Part shown: piece after piece, positions 18,048-27,200 of the stretch
Layout of the letters: the number at the start of each line of letters is the position of its first letter
Numbering within the stretch: the stretch's first letter is position 1
Assembly: GCA_036321625.1 (NCBI GenBank)
Contig: CP143259.1
Span: forward strand, 372,001-436,000
Direction: 5' to 3'
Origin: Peptoniphilaceae bacterium AMB_02
GTDB lineage: Bacteria > Bacillota > Clostridia > Tissierellales > Peptoniphilaceae
Length of the DNA stretch: 64,000 nucleotides
Program-made: the position numbers and the translations under genes
The notes under the pieces: model-generated
The model's input: only the letters and a program-made list of their open reading frames with translations
Databases searched by the model: none
What the model was told of the DNA's origin: nothing

Positions 18048-18155
18048 ATGAAGATGATAAATCTGCAAACTAGACTTAATAATAAAGTTCATAGCCATCA
18101 TCATAACCATGTGATCATTTGGGATGTTATCAGATGGCATTGTTTGCGTGATTAA
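18048..18155 (+). CDS. hisL: His operon leader peptide, 35 aa
   Basis: Short frame with GAGGAG upstream. Residues 15-21 read HSHHHNH, with a sixth His at 31: five histidines in seven codons. Stalling here under His-tRNA shortage would change folding of the RNA downstream, which ends in an intrinsic terminator. This is the hallmark of a transcription-attenuation leader. Confidence 0.85.
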   Translation: MKMINLQTRLNNKVHSHHHNHVIIWDVIRWHCLRD

Positions 18156-18206
18156 TTACGTTTATTTTTGCTATTCTAACCATCCCTTGGCGGATGGTTT
18201 TTTTAT
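18096..18206 (+). promoter_or_regulatory. Histidine attenuator (terminator and antiterminator)
   Basis: Terminator AACCATCC (18178-18185) / GGATGGTT (18192-18199) followed by a run of T. The 5' arm can instead pair with GGGATGTT (18121-18128), and that segment can pair with the His codon region (ATAAC with GTTAT), giving the classic 1:2, 2:3, 3:4 alternatives. The leader gene ends before the terminator. Confidence 0.8.
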
Positions 18207-18224
18207 TTATTAGGAGGGATTTTG

Positions 18225-19826
18225 ATGAATTATGAAGTTGCCGGCTCCAGCACATTAATCGGAGATAGTATCAAGAGGTTGAGGGAAGTTACGGGGGCAT
18301 TGATAGAAGAGTCAGAAAAATTAGGTTATGAGGAAATCATAATGCCTAACTTTGAAGATTATGATTTATACAAAAACCATAGAGGAATCGACAGACTTAA
18401 AATGGTCAAAACCATAGATAATGATGGTAGAGTATTGGTGTTAAGGCCTGATGCAACAATTGGGATAACGAGATATGTATGCAATAATTTCCCGATATCT
18501 GAAGCTCCTGTAAAACTCTTCTACATATCCACGATTTTCAGAGAATTTAAAGGAGTTAAAAAAACCGGCCGAGATTTTATCCAAGGTGGAGTTGAGTATT
18601 TTGGGGTGGATGATATATCTTGTGAAGAAGAAATCATTCAGCTGGCAGTGAATATTATCAGAAAGATCAACATAAACAATCTTCAACTAGGACTTGGAAG
18701 TGCAGCTTATTTAAGCGGTTTTTTATCCACTCTAAAGCTATCTAAAGAAGATGAAGATACCATAATGGAGCATTTAGAAATAAAGAACCTGAGTTCATTG
18801 GTTCCTTTCCTAGAATCTAAAGGCATTTACTTTAAAGACATAGAAGCATTGGTGAAACTGACTTCACTGGTAGGTAATGTGAATGAAGTACTTCCTAAAG
18901 CAAGAGAACTCGTGAGAAACATAGAAATGGACAAAGCGCTAAATAAACTCCAAGAACTTAGTAATCGTATAAACGAGTTTGATCCTAGAATACAGATAAA
19001 ACTTGATTTTACCCTTACGAAAAGATTCAACTACTATACAGATACTATTTTCGAATTATATGCTGGCGGTATGCATGTCCCTATAGTTTCAGGAGGAAGG
19101 TACAATAAACTCGCAGAACAATACGGCGAACCAAGACCTGCAGTCGGATTCGGAATGAACTTAAGCCTGGTAATAGACTATAACGAAAGCACTGTCGAAG
19201 ATATTGTAACCATTGCCGTTGCGAAGGGAAGAATTACAAAAGAAGTTGTAGAGAGACTTGTAGCAGGAGGTCTGAAATTTCCTGAATACGAAAGTGGAAC
19301 GAGAAAGCTTCTTATCAATGACAGTGAGAATAAATTCAGATTAGTACTTGTTAAATCACCGGATGTACCGACATATGTTGAATCCGGTGCAGCTGATTTA
19401 GGAATAGTCGGTTCAGATATCCTGGATGAAGGTGAGTTTGACGGCTATATACTGAGAAATACTGATATCGGCAAATGCAGAATGTCATTCGCAAAACTTG
19501 CAGATAAAAAGATGCCAAAGGGAAATTCATTTACAGTAGCGAGCAAGTATCCCCGATTGACATCAGAATACCTGAAGAGTCAGGGGGTCAATGCCAATAT
19601 AATAAAACTAAATGGATCAGTGGAACTTGGACCAATAGTCGGACTTTCGGATATCATAGTTGATATTGTAGAAAGCGGAAATACCCTAAGGGAAAACGGA
19701 TTGGTAGAGATGGAAAGCTTTATGGATATTTCATCCAAGATTATTTGTAATAAAGTTGCGTTTAAGACGAAACAGGCTGCAGTAGAAGAGTTCCTGGAAA
19801 GATTTGACCAAAATATAGGAAATTAA
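18225..19826 (+). CDS. hisZG: HisZ-HisG fusion: ATP phosphoribosyltransferase with its regulatory subunit
   Basis: 533 residues. Residues 1 to about 320 are a HisRS-like HisZ module (IMPNFEDYDLYKNHRGIDRL, VLRPDATIGITRYV, class II synthetase motif 2 RREFKG-like REFKGVKKTGRDFIQGGVE, SGGRYNKLAEQYG). Residues from about 325 are a short-form HisG (TIAVAKGRI, AADLGIVGSDIL, DIVDIVESGNTLRENGL). Together they catalyse and regulate the first step of histidine synthesis. The two are usually separate genes forming a hetero-octamer; here the junction is uninterrupted. ATG 18225 has AGGAGGG 7 nt upstream; the TTG at 18222 is less likely. Confidence 0.92.
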   Translation: MNYEVAGSSTLIGDSIKRLREVTGALIEESEKLGYEEIIMPNFEDYDLYKNHRGIDRLKMVKTIDNDGRVLVLRPDATIGITRYVCNNFPISEAPVKLFYISTIFREFKGVKKTGRDFIQGGVEYFGVDDISCEEEIIQLAVNIIRKININNLQLGLGSAAYLSGFLSTLKLSKEDEDTIMEHLEIKNLSSLVPFLESKGIYFKDIEALVKLTSLVGNVNEVLPKARELVRNIEMDKALNKLQELSNRINEFDPRIQIKLDFTLTKRFNYYTDTIFELYAGGMHVPIVSGGRYNKLAEQYGEPRPAVGFGMNLSLVIDYNESTVEDIVTIAVAKGRITKEVVERLVAGGLKFPEYESGTRKLLINDSENKFRLVLVKSPDVPTYVESGAADLGIVGSDILDEGEFDGYILRNTDIGKCRMSFAKLADKKMPKGNSFTVASKYPRLTSEYLKSQGVNANIIKLNGSVELGPIVGLSDIIVDIVESGNTLRENGLVEMESFMDISSKIICNKVAFKTKQAAVEEFLERFDQNIGN

Positions 19827-19842
19827 ACTAAGGAGGACAATT

Positions 19843-21129
19843 ATGAAAATTATTAAAGTAAGTAGAGATTTGGACAAGAAAAAACTGGTAAAAGAGTATT
19901 TGGACAGAACGGATAACCCTGATCCTGAAATTGAATCAGCAGTTGCAGAAATTATCAGATCAGTTAAACAGTACGGAGATGAATCTTTAAGATATTATAC
20001 CAAAGGATTCGACAGGGTTGAGATTGAGGATTTTAGAGTATCTGAATCTGAACTTAACGAAGCCGTCTCCATAGTGGGTGAAGATTTTATAAATGTACTT
20101 AAAAGGGCATATAAGAATATATACGAGTTTCACAGTAAGCAATTGGAATCAACTTGGTTTAATGATTTCAGACCGGGTGTAAAACTAGGACAGAAAATTA
20201 CCCCTATAGAAAGAGTGGGAATATACGTGCCGGGAGGAACTGCAGGCTATCCTTCAACAGTATTAATGACCGCCATTCCTGCAGTGGTTGCGGGAGTGGG
20301 TTCTATTGCCATGGTGAGTCCACCGAACGACAAAGGTAAGATAGATCCATATATTCTGGCTGCAGCATATGTCTGTGGTGTAAAAGAGATATACAAAGTA
20401 GGAGGAGCACAAGCAATCGCTGCGCTTGCTTATGGAACCGAGAGTATCGAAGCAGTAAACAAAATAGTCGGCCCGGGAAATATCTTCGTTGCCACAGCTA
20501 AAAAACAGGTTTTCGGAACTGTCGGCATTGATATGATTGCAGGACCTAGTGAAATCGGAATACTTGCAGATAAAAACGCAAATCCTTCCTATATAGCTGC
20601 AGACCTACTTTCTCAAGCTGAACATGACACCAAAGCCGCACCTGTATTAGTGACAGATGATTTTGAATTTGCAGAGCTGGTTGTTAAAGAGGTCGGTATA
20701 ATCAAAGATGAACTGTCACGAAATGAAATAATTGAGCAATCCTTAAAGAATTACGGTACAATATTTGTAACCGAATCAAAAGAAGAATCCATAGAACTGA
20801 TGAACATTGTAGCTCCTGAACACTTAGAAATACTTTGGGATAATGCCGAAGATTATATTGATTCAATTGTAAATGCAGGAGCGATATTCTTAGGGCAATA
20901 TACTCCTGAACCGCTTGGAGACTACTTTGCAGGACCTAACCATACACTTCCGACAGGTGGTACTGCAAGGTTTTCATCACCACTTGGAGTATATGATTAC
21001 ATTAAAAGATCCAGCTTAATCTCCTATAATAGGGAAGCTCTGATGAAAGAAGCCGACGATATCATGCAGTTTGCTAAAAATGAAAGGCTAACTGCTCATG
21101 CAAAGTCGATAGAGCTGAGAACAAAATAA
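19843..21129 (+). CDS. hisD: Histidinol dehydrogenase
   Basis: 428-residue zinc- and NAD-dependent enzyme that converts histidinol to histidine, the last two steps. Characteristic sequence includes RVGIYVPGGTAGYPSTVLM, VGGAQAIAALAYGTESI, AGPSEIGILAD, SQAEHDTKAAPVLVT (metal/catalytic Gln-His-His region) and FAGPNHTLPTGGTARFSSPL. Length is normal. AAGGAGG precedes the ATG, 16 bp behind hisZG. Confidence 0.95.
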   Translation: MKIIKVSRDLDKKKLVKEYLDRTDNPDPEIESAVAEIIRSVKQYGDESLRYYTKGFDRVEIEDFRVSESELNEAVSIVGEDFINVLKRAYKNIYEFHSKQLESTWFNDFRPGVKLGQKITPIERVGIYVPGGTAGYPSTVLMTAIPAVVAGVGSIAMVSPPNDKGKIDPYILAAAYVCGVKEIYKVGGAQAIAALAYGTESIEAVNKIVGPGNIFVATAKKQVFGTVGIDMIAGPSEIGILADKNANPSYIAADLLSQAEHDTKAAPVLVTDDFEFAELVVKEVGIIKDELSRNEIIEQSLKNYGTIFVTESKEESIELMNIVAPEHLEILWDNAEDYIDSIVNAGAIFLGQYTPEPLGDYFAGPNHTLPTGGTARFSSPLGVYDYIKRSSLISYNREALMKEADDIMQFAKNERLTAHAKSIELRTK

Positions 21130-21154
21130 AAATAATAAAAAGGTTGTGAGAAAC

Positions 21155-22216
21155 ATGATTGAAAAATTCCTTAATAAAAATCTACTTAACTTTGAAAGTT
21201 ACTTGGCCAAGATGCCAAACGAGAAGATACTTCTGGCGTCAAATGAAAATCCATACAATTTAATTGAGGATGAAGAATTTAATAGTGGGTATATGGAAGT
21301 GCTAAATCAACTTAAACTAAACAGATACCCTGATCCGAATGCAGACGAGTTAAGGAACGAACTTGCAGTATATACAAATACGAAAGCGGAAAACATAATT
21401 GTAGGAAATGGTGCCGATGAAGTAATAGATATGATACTTGCAACCTTTATTAATCCCGGTGATGTTGTAATAACTCATAGTCCAAGCTTTGAAATGTACA
21501 CAATCTCAGCAAAAGCAAAAGGTGCAAGATGTGTTGGTGTTTCGGACCTTGACCATAGAATCGATACCGATGGAATCATAGAAAACGCAAACTTTTTAAA
21601 AGCAAAACTTATTTTTCTATGTGTTCCAAACAATCCAACCGGATACTGTGTTCCGAAAAGTGAAGTTCAAAGGATAATAGACGAAACAAAAGCTCTCGTC
21701 GTCCTAGACATGGCATATATCGAATTTTCTGAAGAGGACTATGCTGATCTTGTATTAAATGACAGAGTGATTAGACTTCGAACTTTGTCTAAAGCATTTG
21801 GACTTGCATCACTCAGAGTTGGATACGGATTAGCATGTCCGGAGATAATAAAGGCTATAAACCTGGTAAAGCCACCTTACAATCTAAACCAACTCAGTCA
21901 AAACCTTGCCAAATATACACTTAAAAATAGAGTGAAATTGGAAGGTGTAATGAATATCCTAAAGGAAGAAAAGGAAAAACTGTACAGAGAAATAGTAAAA
22001 CTGGAAAATGTAGAAACATTCCCGACAGGATCCAACTTCTTCCTTATAAAAATAAATGAAAGTAAAACAGAACTCTTTAATAAATTATTGGAAGAGGCAG
22101 ATATAAGAGTTAGAATGTATCCGAAGGATTCAAACTTGGGCGGATATTATAGAATAAATGTAGGTAAACCGGAAGAAAATGAAGTGCTGTTAAGAGTGTT
22201 AAAGAATATTGGATAG
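21155..22216 (+). CDS. hisC: Histidinol-phosphate aminotransferase
   Basis: 353-residue class I PLP aminotransferase. Motifs: LLASNENPYNL, RYPDPNADELRNELA, GNGADEVIDM (PLP phosphate), CVPNNPTGY, and RTLSKAFGLASLRVGYG with the PLP lysine. A GTG at 21146 is the alternative start; neither has a strong Shine-Dalgarno. It follows hisD by 25 bp. The 176-bp gap to hisB has no gene and no trace of hisH. Confidence 0.93.
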   Translation: MIEKFLNKNLLNFESYLAKMPNEKILLASNENPYNLIEDEEFNSGYMEVLNQLKLNRYPDPNADELRNELAVYTNTKAENIIVGNGADEVIDMILATFINPGDVVITHSPSFEMYTISAKAKGARCVGVSDLDHRIDTDGIIENANFLKAKLIFLCVPNNPTGYCVPKSEVQRIIDETKALVVLDMAYIEFSEEDYADLVLNDRVIRLRTLSKAFGLASLRVGYGLACPEIIKAINLVKPPYNLNQLSQNLAKYTLKNRVKLEGVMNILKEEKEKLYREIVKLENVETFPTGSNFFLIKINESKTELFNKLLEEADIRVRMYPKDSNLGGYYRINVGKPEENEVLLRVLKNIG

Positions 22217-22392
22217 ATTTGGAAATAACAGGTTTAAATAAGTGTATTGCATACCATATAGCTTAGAGTTAAAAATGTTAAAACAGAAATTTAGGACAGT
22301 AGCAAGATCTTATCAAATCAGATTTTAAAATGTCATTAGGGAAATAGCACTTAGAAGAATACACTTAGTAAATTAATTAAGGGAGGAATACA

Positions 22393-22984
22393 TTGCGCAA
22401 TTCAGAGCTGAAAAGAATAACGACAGAAACCAATATAGATATGAAATTAAATATAGATGGAAACGGTGACTTTGTAGGAACGTGCAGGATGGGGTTTTTT
22501 GATCATATGATGGCGCTTTTTACAAGACATTCGGGATTCGACTTATACCTTGGAAGCAGTGGGGGACCTTGAAGTGGATACTCATCATTTAGTCGAAGAT
22601 ATCGGAATAGTGATGGGTACTTTATTTAAAAATGTCATTGGTGATTGCAGGGGTATTGCTAGATACGGATCTTTCTCCTGCCCCATGGATGAAGCCCTTA
22701 CCAAAGTCGACCTTGATATAAGCGGAAGAGGATACCTGGTCTACAATGTGGAACTAAAAAGGGAAAGAGTTGGAGATTTTGAAACGGAAATGCTCAAAGA
22801 GTTCTTATACGCATTTGCAATAAATGGAGGAATCACACTTCATGTAAATAATCTATATGGAGAAAATGAACATCATATCATAGAATCAATATTCAAAGCA
22901 CTTGGGCGAGCTCTTGGCATGGCATCTAGAATTACGGATTCATCTGGAAAGATACCGTCAACGAAAGGGAAAATAGGTGCATAA
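22393..22984 (+). pseudogene. hisB: Imidazoleglycerol-phosphate dehydratase, one frameshift
   Basis: Monofunctional HisB (about 196 residues once corrected). TTG 22393 with GGGAGG upstream starts RNSELKRITTETNIDMKLNI, as in the family. FFDHM and FTRHSGFDLYL are followed by one extra C in the CC at 22548-22549; removing it continues EAVGDLEVDTHHLVEDIGIV with the metal-binding His and Glu residues. The rest, including HHIIESIFKALGRAL, is normal. Either a sequence error or a fresh mutation; the remainder of the gene shows no decay. Confidence 0.88.
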
Positions 22985-22985
22985 T

Positions 22986-23706
22986 ATGATAATACTTCCT
23001 GCAATAGATTTAATCGATAAAAAATGTGTGAGACTAACTAAAGGGGGTCTACACTGAACTTTCCGTTTATGAAGAAGATCCTGTAAAAATGGCTAAAACT
23101 TTGGTCGAAGGTGGTGCCAAATACATTCATATAATCGATTTAGATTCGGCAATCAAGGGAACAAAAGATAATTTTGAGGTAATAGAAAAAATAAGAAATG
23201 CAGTTGATGTACCCATACAGCTTGGCGGTGGAATAAGAAGCATAGAACGGGCAACTGAACTTATTGAAATGGGCATAGACAGATTGATAGTCAGTACTGC
23301 TGCGATTATGGACGATGAATTCTTAAACACATTAATCGAGAAATTCAAAAGTCAAATCGCCATATCTCTTGATGCAAAGGGAGATATCGTACTTATTAAA
23401 GGTTGGGTCGAAAAAACCGACAAAAACATATATGATTTAGCAAAAGAACTGGAAGAGCGTGGTGTAGAAAACATAATACACACCGACATAGATAGAGACG
23501 GAATGCTATGCGGACCGAATCTTGAAGTTTTAAAGAAATTAAATGAAATGGTAGATATAAACTTAATTGCAGCCGGAGGAGTCACAACGGTTGATGACCT
23601 AAATAAACTATCAGAACTTAATTTATATGGGGCAATAGTCGGTAAAGCTCTATATGAAGGAAAAATAAGTATGGAAGAAATTAGAGATTTCCAATCGAGG
23701 AGTTGA
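22986..23706 (+). pseudogene. hisA: ProFAR isomerase, one frameshift
   Basis: (beta/alpha)8 isomerase, about 239 residues once corrected. MIILPAIDLIDKKCVRLTKG is followed by a run of five G at 23043-23047; four G would give GVYTELSVYEEDPVKMAK and on into LVEGGAKYIHIIDLDSA. As written, the frame ends at a TGA soon after. The rest is intact, with IQLGGGIRSIERA, HTDIDRDGM and AAGGVTTVDDL, including the catalytic Asp residues. It begins one base after the hisB stop. Confidence 0.88.
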
Positions 23707-23711
23707 CGGAA

Positions 23712-25064
23712 TTGAAAAAGAATAAAATTGTAGCTTGCTTAGATGTCTCCGGAGGGATGCTGGTTAAGGGAGTTAAATTTGATGAAATAGTGAGTATAAA
23801 AGACCCGGTAGAAGCAGGACTTAAATATGCAGAAAACGGGATAGATGAGCTAGTATACTACGACATATCTGCAACAGTAGAGGATAGAGGAATCTTTGAA
23901 AAGCCAATCATTGAGCTTTCTAAAAGGATTGGCATACCTTTTACGGTAGGAGGAGGAATCAAAAACCTGGAAGATATAGAAAGAGTATTAAAACTTGGAG
24001 CAGATAAAGTCTCGATAAACTCAGCAGCAGTTTCAAATCCAGAGCTTATATCTCAGGCCGCATCTAAATTCGGCAGTAAGAAAATCGTAGGAAGCATGGA
24101 TGTTAAAAAGAGTGGTGATTCTTGGGTAGTATACCTCGGTGCAGGCAAGGTAGAGACCGGTATTGATGCTGTTGAATGGGCTATTAAACTGGAAGAACTT
24201 GGAGCGGGAGAACTTTGCATCAATTCCATAGACAATGATGGAGTTAAAACCGGCTTTGACTTGGAACTGGTGAAGAAAATATCTTCATCTGTAAAAATAC
24301 CGACAGTCGCATCAGGAGGAGCAGGTGAATACCAACACTTTATAGATGCCTATGAAGCGGGAGCAGTCAGTGCACTTGGAGCATCGGTGTTTCACTTCGG
24401 TATATTAGACATAGGAACCCTAAAGGAAAAGATAACAGAATATACCCTAGGCAAGTTAAAGTTCGACTCTTTAGGGCTAATACCAGCAATAGTACAAGAT
24501 GCACTCTCTAAAAAGGTCCTCATGCAGGCCTATATGAATAGAGAATCTCTTGCCAAGACGATAGAAACGGGAAGCAGCTGGTTTTACAGTAGATCGAGAC
24601 AAGAACTCTGGGAAAAAGGAGCTACATCCGGAAACACTCAAAGAGTAGTATCATTATCAGCAGATTGCGATTACGACTCATTATTAATGGAGGTTCTTCC
24701 TGACGGTCCTGCATGCCATACGGGAGAGGTATCCTGTTACTACAATGAAATTGTGAAATTCACTGACTCGGTCGACAGGAATGTACTTTTTGAAGAGTTT
24801 GATTTAATAAAGGATAGAGTAGTGAATCCAAAACCCGGAGCCTATACAGACTACTTGCTTAGTGAAGGCGTCGATAAAATCTGTAAAAAGATTGGTGAAG
24901 AAGCTGCAGAAACCATAATAGCTGCCAAGAATAACTCCAGAGAAGAGCTGATATATGAAGCAGCAGATTTACTGTATCATTTGAATGTTCTTTTGGTTGA
25001 CAGGGGAATTGAACTCGATGATATAATGAGGGAAATAATGAAAAGGGGATCGAAAAGTTATTGA
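23712..25064 (+). CDS. HisF-HisI-HisE trifunctional fusion
   Basis: 450 residues in three modules. HisF cyclase (about 1-250): [53 protein letters not shown], with catalytic Asp in CLDV and SMDV. HisI cyclohydrolase (about 258-345): [50 protein letters not shown] with zinc Cys/His. HisE pyrophosphatase (about 355-450): [28 protein letters not shown]. HisI-HisE fusion is common; a HisF module in the same chain is unusual. TTG 23712 has GAGGAG in range; a TTG at 23703 overlapping the hisA stop is the alternative. No hisH glutaminase is present in the window. Confidence 0.9.
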   Translation: MKKNKIVACLDVSGGMLVKGVKFDEIVSIKDPVEAGLKYAENGIDELVYYDISATVEDRGIFEKPIIELSKRIGIPFTVGGGIKNLEDIERVLKLGADKVSINSAAVSNPELISQAASKFGSKKIVGSMDVKKSGDSWVVYLGAGKVETGIDAVEWAIKLEELGAGELCINSIDNDGVKTGFDLELVKKISSSVKIPTVASGGAGEYQHFIDAYEAGAVSALGASVFHFGILDIGTLKEKITEYTLGKLKFDSLGLIPAIVQDALSKKVLMQAYMNRESLAKTIETGSSWFYSRSRQELWEKGATSGNTQRVVSLSADCDYDSLLMEVLPDGPACHTGEVSCYYNEIVKFTDSVDRNVLFEEFDLIKDRVVNPKPGAYTDYLLSEGVDKICKKIGEEAAETIIAAKNNSREELIYEAADLLYHLNVLLVDRGIELDDIMREIMKRGSKSY

Positions 25065-25090
25065 AAATCTCTTCCGTTCCAGGTTTTAAG

Positions 25091-25181
25091 AAAAAGCCGT
25101 TTATAGTTCTTCAGGAGATTACAATACCGCTTCGCTTAAAAGAATGTAATCTAAACCCTACAGAACAATAAACGGATTTTT
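25091..25181 (+). terminator. Long imperfect hairpin after the histidine operon
   Basis: GCCGTTTAT, GTTCT and GAGATTACA (25096-25123) pair in order with TGTAATCT, AGAAC and ATAAACGG (25145-25176), followed by ATTTTTC. Longer than a usual terminator, but the T tail on the + strand fits termination. Confidence 0.55.
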
Positions 25182-25225
25182 CTACTAAAACCTTCCAAAG
25201 TCAGATAATTTCAAGAACATTTCGC

Positions 25226-25275
25226 TGGGGTACTGAAGGTAGCGACGAAGAGATGTCGCTTTTGTTTGTAAAAAA
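25226..25275 (-). repeat. Degenerate fragment of the hairpin repeat family
   Basis: GTAGCGACgaagagatGTCGCT with TTTTGTTTGT is the reverse complement, with changes, of the AGCGACATCTTCACGTCGCT hairpin found in A-type copies. The surrounding 25182-25422 holds nothing else recognisable. Confidence 0.55.
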
Positions 25276-25434
25276 GATAAAAGAGGATAATTGGTTTACT
25301 TTAGTAGCGATCAAAAGATATCGCCGTAATTTACAGGGGATGGAAAAGTTAGGAAATTTCTTCTCCGTTCGCAACATGGTGAAAAGTCTCTATCTATAGA
25401 TAAATTTTATTGAATACCACCAATGGAGGTTCAT

Positions 25435-26262
25435 ATGCGAATCAAAACCGACAGTCATACTCATACTGAATACTGTCCTCATGGCAGTGGGGAATATGCA
25501 GAAGAGATGATTAGGCGCGCCATAGAACTTGGCTACGAAAACTATAGTATTACGGAGCATGCACCGCTCCCTGAGGAATTTTTACCTAGTGATGTTTCCA
25601 AAATCTACGCCATGGATGAATTTAATATGAAGAGTTCCGAGGTGGAACATTACTTAAAGTCAATGCATAGACTGAAGGACAAATACAAATCTGAGATTAA
25701 TATAAAAGTTGGATTTGAATTTGATTATATCGAAGGTTATGAAGAATACCTTAGGGATTTCCTGGATGAGTATCATGGATGCATAGACGATTCGATTATT
25801 TCAGTTCACTTTTTACGGGGCGCGGGGGGATTAAGAGCAATTGATTTTAGTCCATCTGATTTTAAAGAAGGAATCCTAGATTTTTATGGCAGCTTTAAAG
25901 AGGTTGAAAACGCCTACTTCAAGACTATAGCTGCGCTCATTAAAGCTGATTTAGGAGAGTACAAACCAAGACGAATCGGCCATATAACTATTTATAGAAA
26001 ATTTGAAAAATACAATTTTGACGGGGGAGAAAGTATTCCAAAAGCAAGTATACCGGATTTTATCGCCCAAATGCTGCTTGAGAAAAATATTCAATTGGAC
26101 TACAATTTAAGTGGATACAAAAAGCCTTATCTTAAAGATAGCTGTCCACCGGCTTATTTATTGGACAGTCTAACTAAAAAGGGGATAATCTTGGTTCCCG
26201 GTTCCGATGCTCATTCTTCAAAGGACTTATGGAGTGAAGAGGATTTGGCATTAATTAAGTAA
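25435..26262 (+). CDS. hisK: Histidinol-phosphatase, PHP family
   Basis: 275-residue metal-dependent phosphatase (HisJ/HisK type). PHP motifs are all present: TDSHTHTEYCPHG, TEHAPL, the central EFDYIE, ISVHFL, IGHITIYRKFE and the C-terminal GSDAHSS. It removes phosphate from histidinol phosphate, completing the pathway with the upstream genes. ATG 25435 is chosen because GGAGG lies 5 nt before; the ATG at 25423 overlaps that site. It is separated from the operon by 370 bp with a terminator-like hairpin. Confidence 0.88.
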   Translation: MRIKTDSHTHTEYCPHGSGEYAEEMIRRAIELGYENYSITEHAPLPEEFLPSDVSKIYAMDEFNMKSSEVEHYLKSMHRLKDKYKSEINIKVGFEFDYIEGYEEYLRDFLDEYHGCIDDSIISVHFLRGAGGLRAIDFSPSDFKEGILDFYGSFKEVENAYFKTIAALIKADLGEYKPRRIGHITIYRKFEKYNFDGGESIPKASIPDFIAQMLLEKNIQLDYNLSGYKKPYLKDSCPPAYLLDSLTKKGIILVPGSDAHSSKDLWSEEDLALIK

Positions 26263-26279
26263 AAATTAAAGGATGGATT

Positions 26280-26744
26280 ATGGATCACGAATTTTTTATG
26301 AATATTGCAATCGAAGAAGCTATGAAAGCTGCTAGAATAGGAGAAGTACCGGTTGGAGCAGTCATTGTAAAAGACGGAGAAGTAATTGCAAGAGGATATA
26401 ATAGAGTGGAAATAGACAATGATGCGACGGCTCATGCAGAACTGATTGCCATTAAAGAAGCTTCGAAAAAACTTGGAGTTTGGCGTCTTTCCGGATGCAC
26501 TATATACGTTACTCTTGAGCCTTGTGCCATGTGTGCAGGGGCAATGGTTCATTCCCGAATTGATAAGTTAATTGTAGGAACTGATGATTATAAAAGAGGA
26601 TGCGCTGGAACCGTAATCGATCTATTGAACTTTGAACCTTTTAACCATAAGGTGGAAGTAAAAAAAGGAGTGCTAGCCCATAAATGCAGTCAAATACTAT
26701 CAGAATTCTTTGAAAATTTGAGAAGGAGTAGGAAAGAACTTTAG
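26280..26744 (+). CDS. tadA: tRNA-specific adenosine deaminase
   Basis: 154-residue zinc deaminase that makes inosine at the wobble position of tRNA-Arg. Active-site motifs TAHAELIAI (zinc His and catalytic Glu) and LEPCAMCAGAMVHSRI (two zinc Cys) are intact, and length is typical. It starts 18 bp behind hisK with AAGGATGG ahead of the ATG. No small SRP RNA is visible behind it. Confidence 0.95.
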   Translation: MDHEFFMNIAIEEAMKAARIGEVPVGAVIVKDGEVIARGYNRVEIDNDATAHAELIAIKEASKKLGVWRLSGCTIYVTLEPCAMCAGAMVHSRIDKLIVGTDDYKRGCAGTVIDLLNFEPFNHKVEVKKGVLAHKCSQILSEFFENLRRSRKEL

Positions 26745-26775
26745 TTGACTAAAATTATTAATAATAATACTGGCA

Positions 26776-26813
26776 GGCTGAATTGAATGAGGATTAATTC
26801 AGTCTTTTTTTGT
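26776..26813 (+). terminator. Terminator after tadA
   Basis: GCTGAATT / AATTCAGT stem followed by CTTTTTTTG. Confidence 0.75.
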
Positions 26814-27200
26814 TCAAAAACTTACTAATTGCAACAAGCATAATAAATATTAAAAAAACGTAATAAATAGCCTTGAATGAATAAAAAAACATTTAAATTC
26901 ATTAAATATACATCATTTTAGAATAAATGAATACAAAAAACAAAAAATGAAAAAGATTAGCTAATTTAAGACAATGAAATTCACGTATAGTCGAATAATT
27001 ATACATATAATTATTACAAAATATCATGTAATTTGAATAAAACAGAACTAAGAAGGCCATAGAAATATATTAAAATAGAAAAAAATAGTGCTTTTATGCA
27101 TGATATCGTTTACATAACTTTAAAATTTAGGGAAGACTTGCTATAATAGCTAATAAGTATTCGGATAAGGATACAAAATGAAATATAAGGAGAGATAATT
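26814..27200. other. AT-rich spacer ahead of the liv genes
   Basis: No coding frame. TATAAT at 27142-27147 is the likely -10 of the liv operon; the -35 region (TTTAAA, 27119-27124) is poor. A strong GGAGAG ribosome binding site precedes livK. Confidence 0.5.
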
